64,000 nt of DNA from Caballeronia ptereochthonis (GCF_001545075.1 NZ_FCOB02000003.1:265648-329647); one strand, 5' to 3'. Shown: positions 7,999-16,995, numbered from the stretch's first letter. Made by a program: numbers and translations. The notes: generated from the sequence alone by a model not told the origin.

Positions 7999-9569
7999 CG
8001 GGACGCTCCTTCGGAGGGGAAAGCCGCGGCGGACGGCACGCTCGCATCGTCCAGCAGGTCGCCCCAGTCGGTGCGTTGTTGCATCTGCCGGCGCGTCGCC
8101 GCATCGATGAGCGGCTGGCGCGTATTCCAGCCGCCGCCCAGCGCCTTGTAGAGCGCGATCAGGCTGGACACCGCGTTGCGCCGGTTGACGACATACGCGT
8201 CCTGCTGCGCAAACAGCGCGCGCTGCGCATCGAGCACGCGCTGGAAGTCCGAATACCCTTCCCGATAGATGGTGTTGGCGAGCGTCAGCGAACGCCGCGC
8301 GGCGCCTTGCGCGTCGTTCAGGATGGTGTCGCGCCGCAATGCGGCGGTCAGCGCGGTGGCGGCGTCATCGGCCTCGCGCGCCGCCTCGCGCACCGTGTTC
8401 TGGTAGGCCACGGTCAGCTGCTGCAGGCGGGCGTCCTGAACGCGCACGTTGTTCGTGATCCTGCCGTGATCGAAGACGTTCCAGACGACACTGGGGCCGG
8501 CGGCCACGGCCAGCGTATTCGGCGACCCGGTGAGCGAGCTCGCGCTCCAAACGAGCGTGCCGAGCAGCGACACGGACGGATAGAAATCGGCCTCGGCGAA
8601 ACCGATGAGCGCCGACTGCGCGGCCATCTGATATTCGGCGGCGCGCACGTCGGGGCGGCGCAGCAGCAGGTCGGCGGGCACGTCCTGCAGCACGGCGCGG
8701 TCCACGAGCGGAATCACGCCCACCTTGCCCGACGATTCGTCGAGCTCTGGCAGCGGGCCGGGCGGACGCCCCAGCAGCATCGACAGCGCGTGCCGCGCGA
8801 GCACGATCTGGCTCTCGAGATCCGGGATGCTGCTCAGCGTACCGAGATACTGCGTCCTCGCTTGCTGCAGATCCAGTTCGTCCGTCTCGCCGGCCTTGAA
8901 GAGCTTTTGCGCGATGTCGAAGCTGCGCTTTTGCAGCTGTGCATTCTCGCGTGCGATGCGCAGACGCGCTTCGGCCGTGCGCAGCGAGAAATACGTATCA
9001 GCGACCTGGGCGTGCAGCAGGATCAGCGCGGCGTCGCGGTTCGCCTGGGCGGCGAAGAATGCCGCGTCGGCCGACTCGATCGCGCGGGCGAAGCGCCCCC
9101 AGAAGTCGAGCTCCCATCCGACGACGAAGCCCGCGCCATATTGCAGGTACGCGCCCGAGCGGGTATTGAATCCATCCGAGCGCTTGCGCGCCGAGGCGAG
9201 CACTTCGGCACTCGCCTGTTGCACCTGAGGGTAGCGTCCCGCGAGTGCGATGCCGAGCTGCGCGCGCGCCTCGATCACGCGCAGGCCGGCGATCTGCAGA
9301 TCGCCGTTGCCGGCGTCCGCCGCTGCGATCAGACGCCCGACGCTCTCGTCGCCGAAGACCTCCCACCATTGCCGGACATCGGGCTGCGCCGTCTGCCGGG
9401 TGACCTGATCGATCGTCGCGCTGGTCCAGTGCTCGCTCCAGCCTTCGTGTTGCGGCTGAAAGTCGGGGCCGACGCGCATGCAGCCGCTCAGGTATCCGCT
9501 CATGCATCCGGCGATGCAGACGCGGAGCAGGAGTGCAGTTCCATGGGCGCGCATCGAAGGCGGCGGCAT
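7995..9569 (-). CDS. NodT/OprM family outer-membrane efflux lipoprotein
   Basis: 524 residues. A signal sequence has two candidate lipoboxes (IAGC at 19-22 and LSGC at 27-30); the second directly precedes the family start MRVGPDFQ. Two OEP repeats follow, rich in long Ala/Gln/Arg helices (ALAGRYPQVQQASAEV, ARTQYLGTLSSIPDLESQ, LRRDTILNDAQGAARRSL), as in TolC/OprM trimers. It is preceded by the AI-2E permease gene 22 bp upstream and overlaps the HlyD gene, so it belongs to the same operon. It provides the outer-membrane duct for the HlyD-DUF2955 pump. Confidence 0.9.
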   Translation of the reverse strand: MPPPSMRAHGTALLLRVCIAGCMSGYLSGCMRVGPDFQPQHEGWSEHWTSATIDQVTRQTAQPDVRQWWEVFGDESVGRLIAAADAGNGDLQIAGLRVIEARAQLGIALAGRYPQVQQASAEVLASARKRSDGFNTRSGAYLQYGAGFVVGWELDFWGRFARAIESADAAFFAAQANRDAALILLHAQVADTYFSLRTAEARLRIARENAQLQKRSFDIAQKLFKAGETDELDLQQARTQYLGTLSSIPDLESQIVLARHALSMLLGRPPGPLPELDESSGKVGVIPLVDRAVLQDVPADLLLRRPDVRAAEYQMAAQSALIGFAEADFYPSVSLLGTLVWSASSLTGSPNTLAVAAGPSVVWNVFDHGRITNNVRVQDARLQQLTVAYQNTVREAAREADDAATALTAALRRDTILNDAQGAARRSLTLANTIYREGYSDFQRVLDAQRALFAQQDAYVVNRRNAVSSLIALYKALGGGWNTRQPLIDAATRRQMQQRTDWGDLLDDASVPSAAAFPSEGASR

Positions 9570-9591
9570 GAGGTCGTCCGCGCGGCGTGCT

Positions 9592-10692
9592 TCAGGGCTG
9601 CTCGGGGTTTTGCACGGGCTCCGCTTCCGGCTGGTCTCTCACCCACCGCCAGAACAGCTTGTACGCCACCGCAAGCATCACGGGTCCGATGAACAGACCA
9701 ATCACCCCGCCCGTCACCATGCCGCCAAGCGCGCCGATCAGCACGACCGGCATCGGCACCGCGACGCCGCGCCCGAGCAGCAGCGGCTTGAGCACGTTAT
9801 CGGCCAGACCGGCGACGAAGACATAGACCGAGAAGATGATCGTCGCCGTGCTCACGCCCTTGGTCACGATCACGAAGATGATGACGGGCACCGTGATCAA
9901 CGTGGCCGGCAACTGCATGATCCCGATGAGCAACACGGCAAGCGCGAGCAGCCCCGCGGCGGGAATCCCCATGATGATGAACGCGACCCCGATCAGCAGC
10001 ATCTGGATGAACGCGATCCCGACCACGCCCTGCGCCACGGCGCGGATCGTGGCGGTGCACAGATCGGCGATCTGCTGCCCGTTCTCGGGTCCGGAGATGC
10101 GGGATGCGATCTGCACCGCGCTGTGATAGCCCTTTTCTCCGTGAGCCATGAAAATGCCCGCGACGATCAGCGCGAGAAAGAATACGAGCAGCCCCGCACC
10201 GAGACCGGTGACCGTGCCGAGCAGCGCGAGACCGGCTTCCTTGAGCTGGGGTGCGAACCGCTGCGCGAGCCCCGTCAGATCGGTGGACGCCTGCGCCCAG
10301 AAGTCGAACAGCCGTCGACCCACCAGCGGCCACGCGGCCACCGATTCCGCGGGCGGCGGAATATTAAAGCTGCCGCTCCGGAAGACGGCCATCGCCCGCT
10401 CGATCGAATTGGCGACCGCGACACCGAGCAGATAAGTCGGAACGAGGATGACGACGAAGGCCACGAGGATGATCAGTGTGGCGATCAGGCCGTCCTTGCC
10501 CGGAAGCGAGCCGCGCAGTCGAGCCTGAATCGGATACAGCGTGATCGCCAGAATCAGCGCCCAGACCATCAGATCGAGGAACGGGACGAAGACCCGGAAG
10601 CAGAAGACGGCCAGAACAGCGACGAGCCCGGCGCGAATAAGAACGTCGAGCAGTTCTCTGGAAAGCGTGCGTTCGGTAATCGACGATAGCAT
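9592..10692 (-). CDS. AI-2E family transporter (PerM/TqsA-like permease)
   Basis: 366 residues. ATG 10692 was chosen because AGGAGG lies five bases upstream; an upstream in-frame start at 10761 has no such site and would overlap the CPA2 gene. About eight hydrophobic helices are visible (VLAVFCFRVFVPFLDLM, ATLIILVAFVVILVPTYLL, GAGLLVFFLALIVAGIFMA, GGMVTGGVIGLFIGPVML), with the conserved C-terminal IGLFIGPV segment. The family includes autoinducer-2 exporters but also Na+/H+ antiporters and unknown permeases. In this operon, next to a CPA2 antiporter, an ion or stress role is as likely as signalling. Confidence 0.85.
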   Translation of the reverse strand: MLSSITERTLSRELLDVLIRAGLVAVLAVFCFRVFVPFLDLMVWALILAITLYPIQARLRGSLPGKDGLIATLIILVAFVVILVPTYLLGVAVANSIERAMAVFRSGSFNIPPPAESVAAWPLVGRRLFDFWAQASTDLTGLAQRFAPQLKEAGLALLGTVTGLGAGLLVFFLALIVAGIFMAHGEKGYHSAVQIASRISGPENGQQIADLCTATIRAVAQGVVGIAFIQMLLIGVAFIIMGIPAAGLLALAVLLIGIMQLPATLITVPVIIFVIVTKGVSTATIIFSVYVFVAGLADNVLKPLLLGRGVAVPMPVVLIGALGGMVTGGVIGLFIGPVMLAVAYKLFWRWVRDQPEAEPVQNPEQP

Positions 10693-10761
10693 TCCTGCCT
10701 CCTCGTAACCAATCTCAAAGAGCCTGGCGAGCGATGTCGCGCCTACGGCTCGAAAAAACAA

Positions 10762-11934
10762 TCAGTTCGTTCCCGACAGCCCGTGCACGCCGAAAAGCCG
10801 GCGATGCACGAGCAGCAACAGAGGCGTCGATACCATCGAGAGCGCGACGACGAGCGTCACCAGCGACGCCTGGCGCTGATCGATCACGCGCGCAGCCAGC
10901 GAAGCGGCCATCACCACGAACGCAAACTCGCCGCCCTGCGAAAGCAGAATCGCGAAGTAGATGCGCTGCGGGGCCGGAACCTGGAAGCGGTTCGCCAGAA
11001 ACCCCTGCGCGATCGCCTTGATGCTGACGAGTGCCACGACGAGCACCGCGACCCGTAAGGGCTCGCGCGTCAGCACGCTAAAATCCATCGACATGCCCAC
11101 CGCGATGAAGAACAGGCCGAGAAGCAGCCCCTTGAACGGCGCCATGTCGACCTCCACCTCGTGGCGATAATCCGAATCGGCGAGCAGCACGCCCGCGATG
11201 AACGCGCCGAGCGACATCGAAAGATGAACGCTTTGCATCAGTAAAGCGATGCCGATGATCCAGAGCAATGCGAACGCCGTGAAGATTTCCGGAACGCCGG
11301 TGCTTCTGATCAGACGCAGCACAATGTGCAGCAGATAGCGGCCTGCCAGCGCGATCGCGCCGAGCATAGCGAGCGCCTTGAGCGCCACGAGCCAGCCGGG
11401 CTCCGCCGCAGGCATGGGCACGCTAGGGCCGAGCAGCGGCAGCAGCGCGATCAGTGGAATGGCCGCCATGTCTTGAAAAAGCAGAATTCCGAATCCGGCA
11501 CGGCCGGTCGGCGTGTCCATCAGCTTGCGCTCTTGAAGCTCGAACATCACCATTGCCGTCGATGACAGTGAGAGCGCGAGTCCACCCGTCAGTGCTATTC
11601 GCCAGGGCAATCCCAAGACCACAAAAATGCACAGCAAGGCCGCAGTGCAGACGGCCATCTGCATGGCGCCGTAGCCGAAGATTGTGCGGCGCATCGCCCA
11701 GAGCGCGTCGATACGCATCTCCAGTCCAATCACGAACATCATCAATACGATGCCTAGCTCCGAAAAGTGCAGGATCGCGTCGACGCCGGTGACGAGTTCG
11801 AGCGCCCACGGACCGATCAAGACCCCTGCCAGGAGATAGCCGAGCACTGCGCCAAAGCCCAAGCGGACCGCGACCGGCACGGTGACCAGCGCGGACGCAA
11901 GAAAGATCACGACGTCGATCAGCAACTTTGACAT
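10762..11934 (-). CDS. CPA2 family cation/proton antiporter, membrane domain only
   Basis: 390 residues. ATG 11934 has GGGAGG eight bases upstream. Twelve or so helices of the Na_H_Exchanger domain are present (GYLLAGVLIGPWALEL, LGIVLMMFVIGLEM, LSLSSTAMVMFEL, GAFIAGVLLADSDYRHEVE, GLFFIAVGMSMDF, LSQGGEFAFVV), typical of KefB/KefC-type proteins. KefB/C proteins are about 600 residues and carry a cytosolic RCK/TrkA-N domain; this one stops right after the last helix (LLLLVHRRLFGVHGLSGTN). It is therefore either an unregulated short-form antiporter or a 3'-truncated gene. A fragment of a paralog is at 30285-30478. Confidence 0.85.
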   Translation of the reverse strand: MSKLLIDVVIFLASALVTVPVAVRLGFGAVLGYLLAGVLIGPWALELVTGVDAILHFSELGIVLMMFVIGLEMRIDALWAMRRTIFGYGAMQMAVCTAALLCIFVVLGLPWRIALTGGLALSLSSTAMVMFELQERKLMDTPTGRAGFGILLFQDMAAIPLIALLPLLGPSVPMPAAEPGWLVALKALAMLGAIALAGRYLLHIVLRLIRSTGVPEIFTAFALLWIIGIALLMQSVHLSMSLGAFIAGVLLADSDYRHEVEVDMAPFKGLLLGLFFIAVGMSMDFSVLTREPLRVAVLVVALVSIKAIAQGFLANRFQVPAPQRIYFAILLSQGGEFAFVVMAASLAARVIDQRQASLVTLVVALSMVSTPLLLLVHRRLFGVHGLSGTN

Positions 11935-11968
11935 GCATCGTCCTCCCTTCCGCCTTGATTTGATCGGA

Positions 11969-12352
11969 CTATTTCGCCGGCTCCGAGGCACCGCAATTCA
12001 TCGCCGATTCGTTCACGTTCTTCAGCGACACGATCAGCCGGCTTCCCGTATTCGCCGTGATGACGTGCCCATAGCTGACCGTCGGAATGAATTTGATGTC
12101 CGGAGACACCGCAACGGGAGGTTTTTGCCCGCCATCGACCGTTAGGTCCAGTTCCACGGTAACCTTGTCGATGGTCACGCCGTAGTTTTGCGTGCGTGTA
12201 GCCTCGGCCTGCTTGAAGTCGCAAAGACCCTTAAGGACATTTTCCAGCGCCGTGGGTATGTCGACCGGCTTACCTGGCGGAATGGGCGGCGTGTTGCAGC
12301 CCATGACGAAAACTGTTGAAGCTAGCACAGCAAGCGAGACGTGAGCGCGCAT
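11969..12352 (-). CDS. Small lipoprotein of unknown function
   Basis: 127 residues with a lipoprotein signal (MRAHVSLAVLASTVFVMGC, Cys19). The mature part has a short helix (PTALENVLKGLCDFKQAE) followed by beta-rich sequence (VTIDKVTVELDLTVDGG ... IKFIPTVSYGH ... RLIVSLKNV). That helix-plus-sandwich layout resembles the trypsin-co-occurring (Trypco2) type domain, but the match is by eye only. The gene is 34 bp upstream of the CPA2 antiporter in the same direction and probably the first gene of the envelope operon. Confidence 0.65.
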   Translation of the reverse strand: MRAHVSLAVLASTVFVMGCNTPPIPPGKPVDIPTALENVLKGLCDFKQAEATRTQNYGVTIDKVTVELDLTVDGGQKPPVAVSPDIKFIPTVSYGHVITANTGSRLIVSLKNVNESAMNCGASEPAK

Positions 12353-12639
12353 GAAACTCCCCAGTCATTGCAAACGGCCGATATCTGCCCTTGACGTGCG
12401 TTACCGCGGTTGCGCAGTGACGCACCGCAACACGGCACTGAGTCCGATTGATGTGCACGTCGTACACGAGGGCGGGAGTTCATGACCGCAGCCGCCCGGT
12501 TTGTAACATCGATACCTTGAGAATGCGGCGCGCGCAAGAGCGCCGCTCATAGAAGGCTAATCTGCTTGTAATTTCCGGCGTTCTGTCGAAGATGTGGCCA
12601 AACGATCGGCAAGTTAGATTTCCTGCCTATCATCGACAG

Positions 12640-12675
12640 ATCGTCTCCGTGCGCCGTTCCAGCTGTGCTATAAAT
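12640..12675 (+). promoter_or_regulatory. Putative promoter of the YSC84 lipoprotein gene
   Basis: The TATAAA hexamer at 12669-12674 lies in the phrase TGTGCTATAA, which is conserved upstream of the duplicated gene (about 26537-26546) although the rest of the two upstream regions has diverged. No convincing -35 box is visible. The remainder of 12353-12732 holds no gene. Confidence 0.4.
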
Positions 12676-12732
12676 GTGCAGGCAGCTTGCTTGTGCCATC
12701 TCGCGTACTCGAATTCCACGATGGAGACAATG

Positions 12733-13323
12733 ATGCAGAGACGGAACTTCATGCTCAAGTCGACCGCCGTTCTTGCGCTGGGAGGTCTTGCGCTTGCCGG
12801 TTGCTCCGCCAACAGGAACGCTGGAACCGAGCAGGCTGCGGGCGCCGCTGATCTGCGTCGCTCAATCGACGCGGACGTCGACAGCACGCTGCAGCGTCTC
12901 TATGCCACGGTTGGTGGTTCGCGCGAACTGGTCGCAAAGGCGAGCGGCGTGCTCGTGTTTCCGTCCGTGATTCAGGCCGGATTCGTTGTCGGCGCGCAGT
13001 ATGGCAAAGGCTCGTTGCGCGTTGGTGGTCACACCGTCGGCTATTACAGCACGACTTCGGGCTCGTTCGGTCTACAGGCGGGCGCTCAATCGAAGGCGCT
13101 GATCTTCCTATTCATGACACAGGATGCGCTCAGCAAATTCCGTGATTCCGACGGCTGGTCTGCCGGGGCTGACGCCTCCGTGGCGCTCGTTAGGATGGGC
13201 GCAAATGGCGCGATCGACACGACCACGGCCACCAAGCCGGTTCAGGCGTTCGTGCTCACCAACGCCGGCCTGATGGCCGATGCTTCGCTACAGGGAACGA
13301 AGGTATCGCGCCTGACGGAGTAA
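12733..13323 (+). CDS. YSC84-family lipoprotein (copy A)
   Basis: 196 residues. Three ATGs (12721, 12730, 12733) are in frame; 12733 is chosen because the duplicated gene at 26607 can only start there and the GGAG spacing then fits. The signal has an RR pair (QRRNFM) and ends in the lipobox LAGC (Cys24). The mature protein contains the lipid-binding Ysc84 domain (ASGVLVFPSVIQAGFVVG, YYSTTSGSFGLQAGAQSK, FLFMTQDALSKF, GADASVALVRMG). It is therefore an envelope lipoprotein, possibly membrane-associating. It is nearly identical to the gene at 26607-27197. Confidence 0.85.
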   Translation: MQRRNFMLKSTAVLALGGLALAGCSANRNAGTEQAAGAADLRRSIDADVDSTLQRLYATVGGSRELVAKASGVLVFPSVIQAGFVVGAQYGKGSLRVGGHTVGYYSTTSGSFGLQAGAQSKALIFLFMTQDALSKFRDSDGWSAGADASVALVRMGANGAIDTTTATKPVQAFVLTNAGLMADASLQGTKVSRLTE

Positions 13324-13547
13324 GTGCCACGCCGGACTTGTGGTGTTGCGCCCGTATGGCGTGATCCTCGATTGCGCCGCCGTATACTCCTTGACGCCAC
13401 GCGATACTGAATCTGGCTACGCGCTTCTTCTCTGTTATCGCATTTGCGCGTTCGCCGTCACGGCTGGACGTCGTAGCCTGCTCCGTCGCCGCTGCGGCAT
13501 TGCGCCTGCGGCTGTTCACAGGTTCCTCAGGGAGGCATATGGAAAAC

Positions 13548-14152
13548 TAGGGCCTGTTCACACTATCCGAGCCCATCGACGACGAGCGCGAAATTGATAA
13601 AGGCGAGGAACATGACGTCCAGTTTGTCGAATCGAGAGGAGATACGACGGAAGCCCTTAAGGCGACGAAACAGGCTTTCAACTTCATTTCTGCGCTTGTA
13701 CATTTCGCGGTCGTATTCCCTGGTGCAAGACGGTTGCTTTTGGGCGGAACAACGGGAATGAAGCCAAGATCGAGCGCGAGTTGTCGCGTCTCGTCGCCTT
13801 CGTATGCCTTGTCCATGAGCAGGTGCAGTGGCCGATTAGGCCGTCCAACGCTTTGCAGCAGGGCACGCCCTTCTGGTGCATCACCCGCCTGGCCGGGAGA
13901 GAGCGCGAACGTTATTGCTGTTCGAGCATCCGCCGCAACCATATGAATCTTGGTGGTCCATCCACCTCGCGATTTTCCGATTGCTTGAGGTCCTTTTTTT
14001 AGAGCCCCGGTGCCATCAGGATGCACCTTTACCATCGTGCTATCCATCGAGACTGCCTCGATCTTGATGCGAACGATCTGCTCGCGCTGCAATTCCGTGA
14101 AGACGCGGTCCAGTACACCGGCCTTGGACCAGCGGTTCATTCGCGTGTAGCC
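13548..14152 (-). mobile_element. IS5-family transposase remnant
   Basis: Minus-strand coding sequence from YTRMNRWSKAGVLDRVF through STMVKVHPDG, KSRGGWTTKIHM, LLMDKAYEGDETRQL and PPKSNRLAP matches IS5/IS427-type DDE transposases; the DK(A)YEGD motif carries a catalytic Asp. The N-terminal 70-80 residues are missing. A single lost base after APG (about 13716) shifts the frame. The lost C-terminus (EYDREMYKRRNEVESLFRRL, then KGFRRISSRFDKLDVMFLA) can still be read in another frame. The outer end at 13548 begins GGGCCTGTTCACAC, a plausible terminal repeat. The element is therefore inactive. Confidence 0.8.
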
Positions 14153-14179
14153 AACATTCCCTACCCAGAGATCACCCAT
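14153..14179 (-). pseudogene. First nine codons of an RRM protein gene, cut by the IS element
   Basis: The start ATG 14179 and residues MGDLWVGNV are identical to the beginning of the intact RRM protein at 28941-28684. After this point the frame continues into transposase sequence, giving a chimeric 210-residue ORF (13547-14179) headed by the RRM start. The upstream region is the duplicated one, so the RRM promoter would drive the chimera. Confidence 0.75.
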
Positions 14180-14529
14180 CGCAAAGCCCCTGTTGTTCGG
14201 CAGCAGTATCTAATGCGCCGTACTCGAAACTTCGGTCGTGTCGGCTACAGCGATTTTCTGGTGCGCCCCCTTCACTCGCGGGGCGACACGGTAAAACGAA
14301 TATCACATTTCGGCATTCAAAGGCCAGCATTCCCTCGCGAATGTATCGCTCGTTTCCACACACCAGCCCGTCACTTGAATATGATGTGCGCGATGAGCTT
14401 GGCGTGCGGCGATCGCTCGGCTACATTCGCTGGGTATGTCCTCTTTGAACCTTTCGAACGCGCTGGGATAGCGGCAGCGCCCGCGTGCTACGTACAACTG
14501 TCCGCAAGACGTTCAAATGAACGCCCGAC
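14180..14529. other. Duplicated intergenic region between RRM remnant and barrel gene
   Basis: No gene. It is clearly homologous to 28942-29297 along its length, with shared blocks such as GAGCTTGGCGT, GGCGATCGCTCGGCTA, GCGCTGGGATAGCGGCA and ACATGCGAAAG. It must contain the divergent promoters for the RRM and barrel genes; conservation is highest in the half near the barrel gene. Confidence 0.6.
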
Positions 14530-15504
14530 ATGCGAAAGTCAATTCCTTACCTGTTCCCTCTGTGTCTGTTCCAGGCTCTCGTCTTTCTTCTGGCAATGGG
14601 CCCCGGTTTGGCGCGAGCGCAAGGGGTGCCAGGCCGAGCAGTCGTCGGCACTAATGTGAAGGACTATGCAAACGCAGTCCTTGCAATCATGTCGTACACC
14701 ACGGTGCCCGACGTCACCACCAGCTCTCTTTCAATCAACAGCGGCACCACCGGCAATTCCGGCTTTGCTCAGTCGCAGCTCGGGGGCGGCTTCACGCTCA
14801 GCAGGACGTTTCCGCTCTATCTGGAAGGCACCGTTGCGTATAGCCGCTACGACCCGACCTTCATCGCCTCCGACGGCACCGAGCAACGCCCGGTACCCGC
14901 GAAGTGGAACACGGCCAGCACGACGATCGGCGTCGGCTGGGATTTCCGCATTACAGACGAGCTCGCTTTCAGACCGATTTTCAACGGCATGATCGGCCGC
15001 GTCGCGAGCGATCTACGTGTCGCACAAACGGTTTTCAACCGCGTCGCCAACACCAATCTTCAGTTCCTCGAAGACGGCGCGCTCAACGCCTACGGTCTCG
15101 GCGGCTCGCTGATGCTCGATTGGGAGCATTATCGCGAGCACTATGAAGTCGATGTCGAACTACGCGCAACCGACATCTATCTGCGGAGCTTCGGCAGCTC
15201 GTCGGATGCCGTGCAGGGATCGGCGACCGCGCAGCAGTTCAGTCTGTGGGCACGCTGGCGTGCACCGACGGGGCTCTCCGCGCTCGATCGCCCAGTACGC
15301 TACGTACTCGAAACCGCGTACTCGCATTACTTCGGCGACAGCGCTGGCGTGCTTGGCTTCAACGATCTGACATCCCTTGGCGTGGGGCTCGAATTAGACA
15401 GCAGCCGCTATCCGGTCATCATCACGCGCACGCGCGCGATGGTGCGCTACGTGTTCGGCCACAACGTGCACGGCGTGTCGTTCGGCTTCGCCGTCAGCTT
15501 CTGA
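14530..15504 (+). CDS. Outer-membrane beta-barrel protein (autotransporter-like barrel)
   Basis: 324 residues. A signal peptide (MRKSIPYLFPLCLFQALV to ARAQG) is followed by alternating beta-strand sequence with aromatic girdles (FPLYLEGTVAYSRYDPTF, TIGVGWDFRITDELAF, YVLETAYSHYF) and a C-terminal strand ending FGFAVSF, the terminal Phe signature of BAM substrates. It most resembles solitary autotransporter-like barrels of about 300 residues, with no passenger domain. The function is unknown. A truncated paralog (first 62 codons) is at 29298-29483. Confidence 0.75.
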   Translation: MRKSIPYLFPLCLFQALVFLLAMGPGLARAQGVPGRAVVGTNVKDYANAVLAIMSYTTVPDVTTSSLSINSGTTGNSGFAQSQLGGGFTLSRTFPLYLEGTVAYSRYDPTFIASDGTEQRPVPAKWNTASTTIGVGWDFRITDELAFRPIFNGMIGRVASDLRVAQTVFNRVANTNLQFLEDGALNAYGLGGSLMLDWEHYREHYEVDVELRATDIYLRSFGSSSDAVQGSATAQQFSLWARWRAPTGLSALDRPVRYVLETAYSHYFGDSAGVLGFNDLTSLGVGLELDSSRYPVIITRTRAMVRYVFGHNVHGVSFGFAVSF

Positions 15505-16436
15505 CGTGCGGTGATTGCTTCCGCGGCTGGACTGACCGCTGCGCCACTTGCATGCGTTCACCATCCAAGTCTGCGTCTATCATTTTTGGACAGCCCAGAA
15601 GTCGATTCACTACGTGTTTTGCCTGCATGCCACGCGGGTACAAGGCATGACAGTTCTTCGACCAGTATCGCTTCGCCCTTCTTCGTTCCATCTGGTTCTC
15701 GTTGCTCGTCATCGTTCCTTGCTCGTAGCGCATGCTGGTCCGGCGATGGAGCGCCTGGCGCTCGGCGCATGCTCGCCAATGGCCTGGTAGACGGAAGACG
15801 AACGCATCGTCGCTTGCTCCGTATCCCACGCGCGACGCGACGGTCGCGGAGCGCGCAAGTGTTCGCAGTGTCGATAACTTAGTCATGAGCCCCCCAGGCA
15901 TGTACCTAGGCCGTCGCGTGAACGTGGAATCCCTCCCTCGATATGCGCCCCGGCGCTCCAACCGGCGAAGCAATTTTCACTGGCGCGTAGTCGATGCGCC
16001 GAGGGACTCAGTTTCTTGCCCTGCGATTCATACGCTCGCGAATAAGGCATCAACCCGCCACGTAATCTGCTTGCGCGCGGACCTAAGTTCAGCGGGCGCC
16101 CCCGTCCAGTCGATCACGTTTCGTGTGTTCGCCTTGCGCTTCGATGCACGGACACAGCACCTTCATCGCTTCTGCTGCTTTGCGCCGATGAGCCGGTCCG
16201 GCGCTCACCTGGCACCTCTTAGCTTACAAACGCCCGCGCCGCGTTGATGAACCAGTGGAATCGGCAGCGGGCACGCTTCGCTGGATATGCAAGATGCGGC
16301 GATCTGGCGACTTCTCCTCGCGGCGCCCATCACGCTTGCATCTTGATCTGGCAGTCTAACGCGCGTAACTTGACGACAGCGTCAGCTACTCGTTCGTGTT
16401 GCTACCCGCGTCTGCGTTATGCCAGGAAGACCCGAG
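15505..16436. other. Gene-poor stretch with a DUF2950 fragment
   Basis: No convincing intact gene. At 16249-16320, minus strand, about 24 codons (DRRILHIQ ... ) align with the DUF2950 gene around 19791-19862 (NRRILRIGDEAWPMPIPL). This is a fragment of another DUF2950 copy. A minus-strand ORF from 15886 (MTKLSTLRTLARSATVASR, preceded by GGGGGC) down to 15494 could be a small gene but matches nothing recognised. Confidence 0.5.
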
Positions 16437-16883
16437 ATGAGGCAACAGCGTTTTGCTCAACCACCGATGGACACTTCTATGCCGCTGTTTCGCCGGATAC
16501 GCGCGCTTCCGAAGCACTGCATGCATGCCGCGCTGGCGGCGGCGATTTTCGTCAATGGAGCTGGCGTGCAAGCCCACAATCTCAACTTCCTCGACGACAC
16601 GCCCTTGTCATACATGAAGCCGCGTGACATGACTTCGATCAAGCACGCGCTGGCCGAAGTGCTCAGCACGAAGGGCGACGGACAAACAAGTCAATGGACG
16701 AACGAGGGCACGGGCAACAGCGTGAAGATCGAGGCAAGCATGACACCTGAGCGAACGACCCAAGACGCCAACAAGACCTGCCGCCAGATCGCGGTGGTGC
16801 TATCCGCGAAAGGCCAGTCGTTGAATCTGCACCCGTTATTTTGCCGCGCGGGAAAAACAGACTGGGCGCTTCAAAAGCGGTGA
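16437..16883 (+). CDS. Small exported protein, RT0821/Lpp0805-type surface-antigen-like
   Basis: 148 residues from ATG 16437 (AGGA 11 bases upstream); ATGs at 16467 and 16479 are alternatives. A signal peptide (LPKHCMHAALAAAIFVNGAGVQA) is followed by a compact domain: FLDDTPLSYMKPRDMTSIKH, an Asn/Gly/Thr-rich centre (SQWTNEGTGNSVKIEASMTP) and a Cys-containing end (KTCRQIAVVLSAKGQS ... FCRAG). The layout of LNDTP-like start, charged turn and CR motif is that of the C-terminal domain of 17-kDa/RT0821 surface antigens. It lies 112 bp upstream of a second outer-membrane gene in the same direction. Confidence 0.6.
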   Translation: MRQQRFAQPPMDTSMPLFRRIRALPKHCMHAALAAAIFVNGAGVQAHNLNFLDDTPLSYMKPRDMTSIKHALAEVLSTKGDGQTSQWTNEGTGNSVKIEASMTPERTTQDANKTCRQIAVVLSAKGQSLNLHPLFCRAGKTDWALQKR

Positions 16884-16995
16884 CCGTCGAGGAGCGAACA
16901 TCGCATGTCCGAACTGAGCGTCCATAGACTGCCGTCGCAGGCGCAATTGCCAAGCCGACGACGATGACCATGCCCCATCGAACCACCAACTCGTC

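Larger units (their letters stand above)
12733..14715. repeat. Segmental duplication, copy A
   Basis: Matches 26607-29483 in order and orientation: the YSC84 gene, its 3' flank (shared phrases such as ATATGGCGTGATC or its variant, and CTGCTCCGTCGCCGCT), the first nine codons of the RRM gene, the whole 350-bp region between the RRM and barrel genes (14180-14529 against 28942-29297), and the first 62 codons of the barrel gene. Copy A has a broken IS5 element in place of PPK2 and most of the RRM gene. Copy B retains those genes but has lost most of the barrel gene. Flanking noncoding parts have drifted, so the duplication is not recent. Confidence 0.85.

Noticed and set aside
7965..9692. 575-codon plus-strand ORF opposite NodT
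   Set aside because: Antisense frame of a GC-rich gene; Arg/His/Ala-rich with no domain, and NodT is clear on the other strand.
9478..10689. 403-codon plus-strand ORF opposite the AI-2E permease
   Set aside because: Composition (Asp/His/Arg runs) is typical of antisense to a membrane protein; no start signal.
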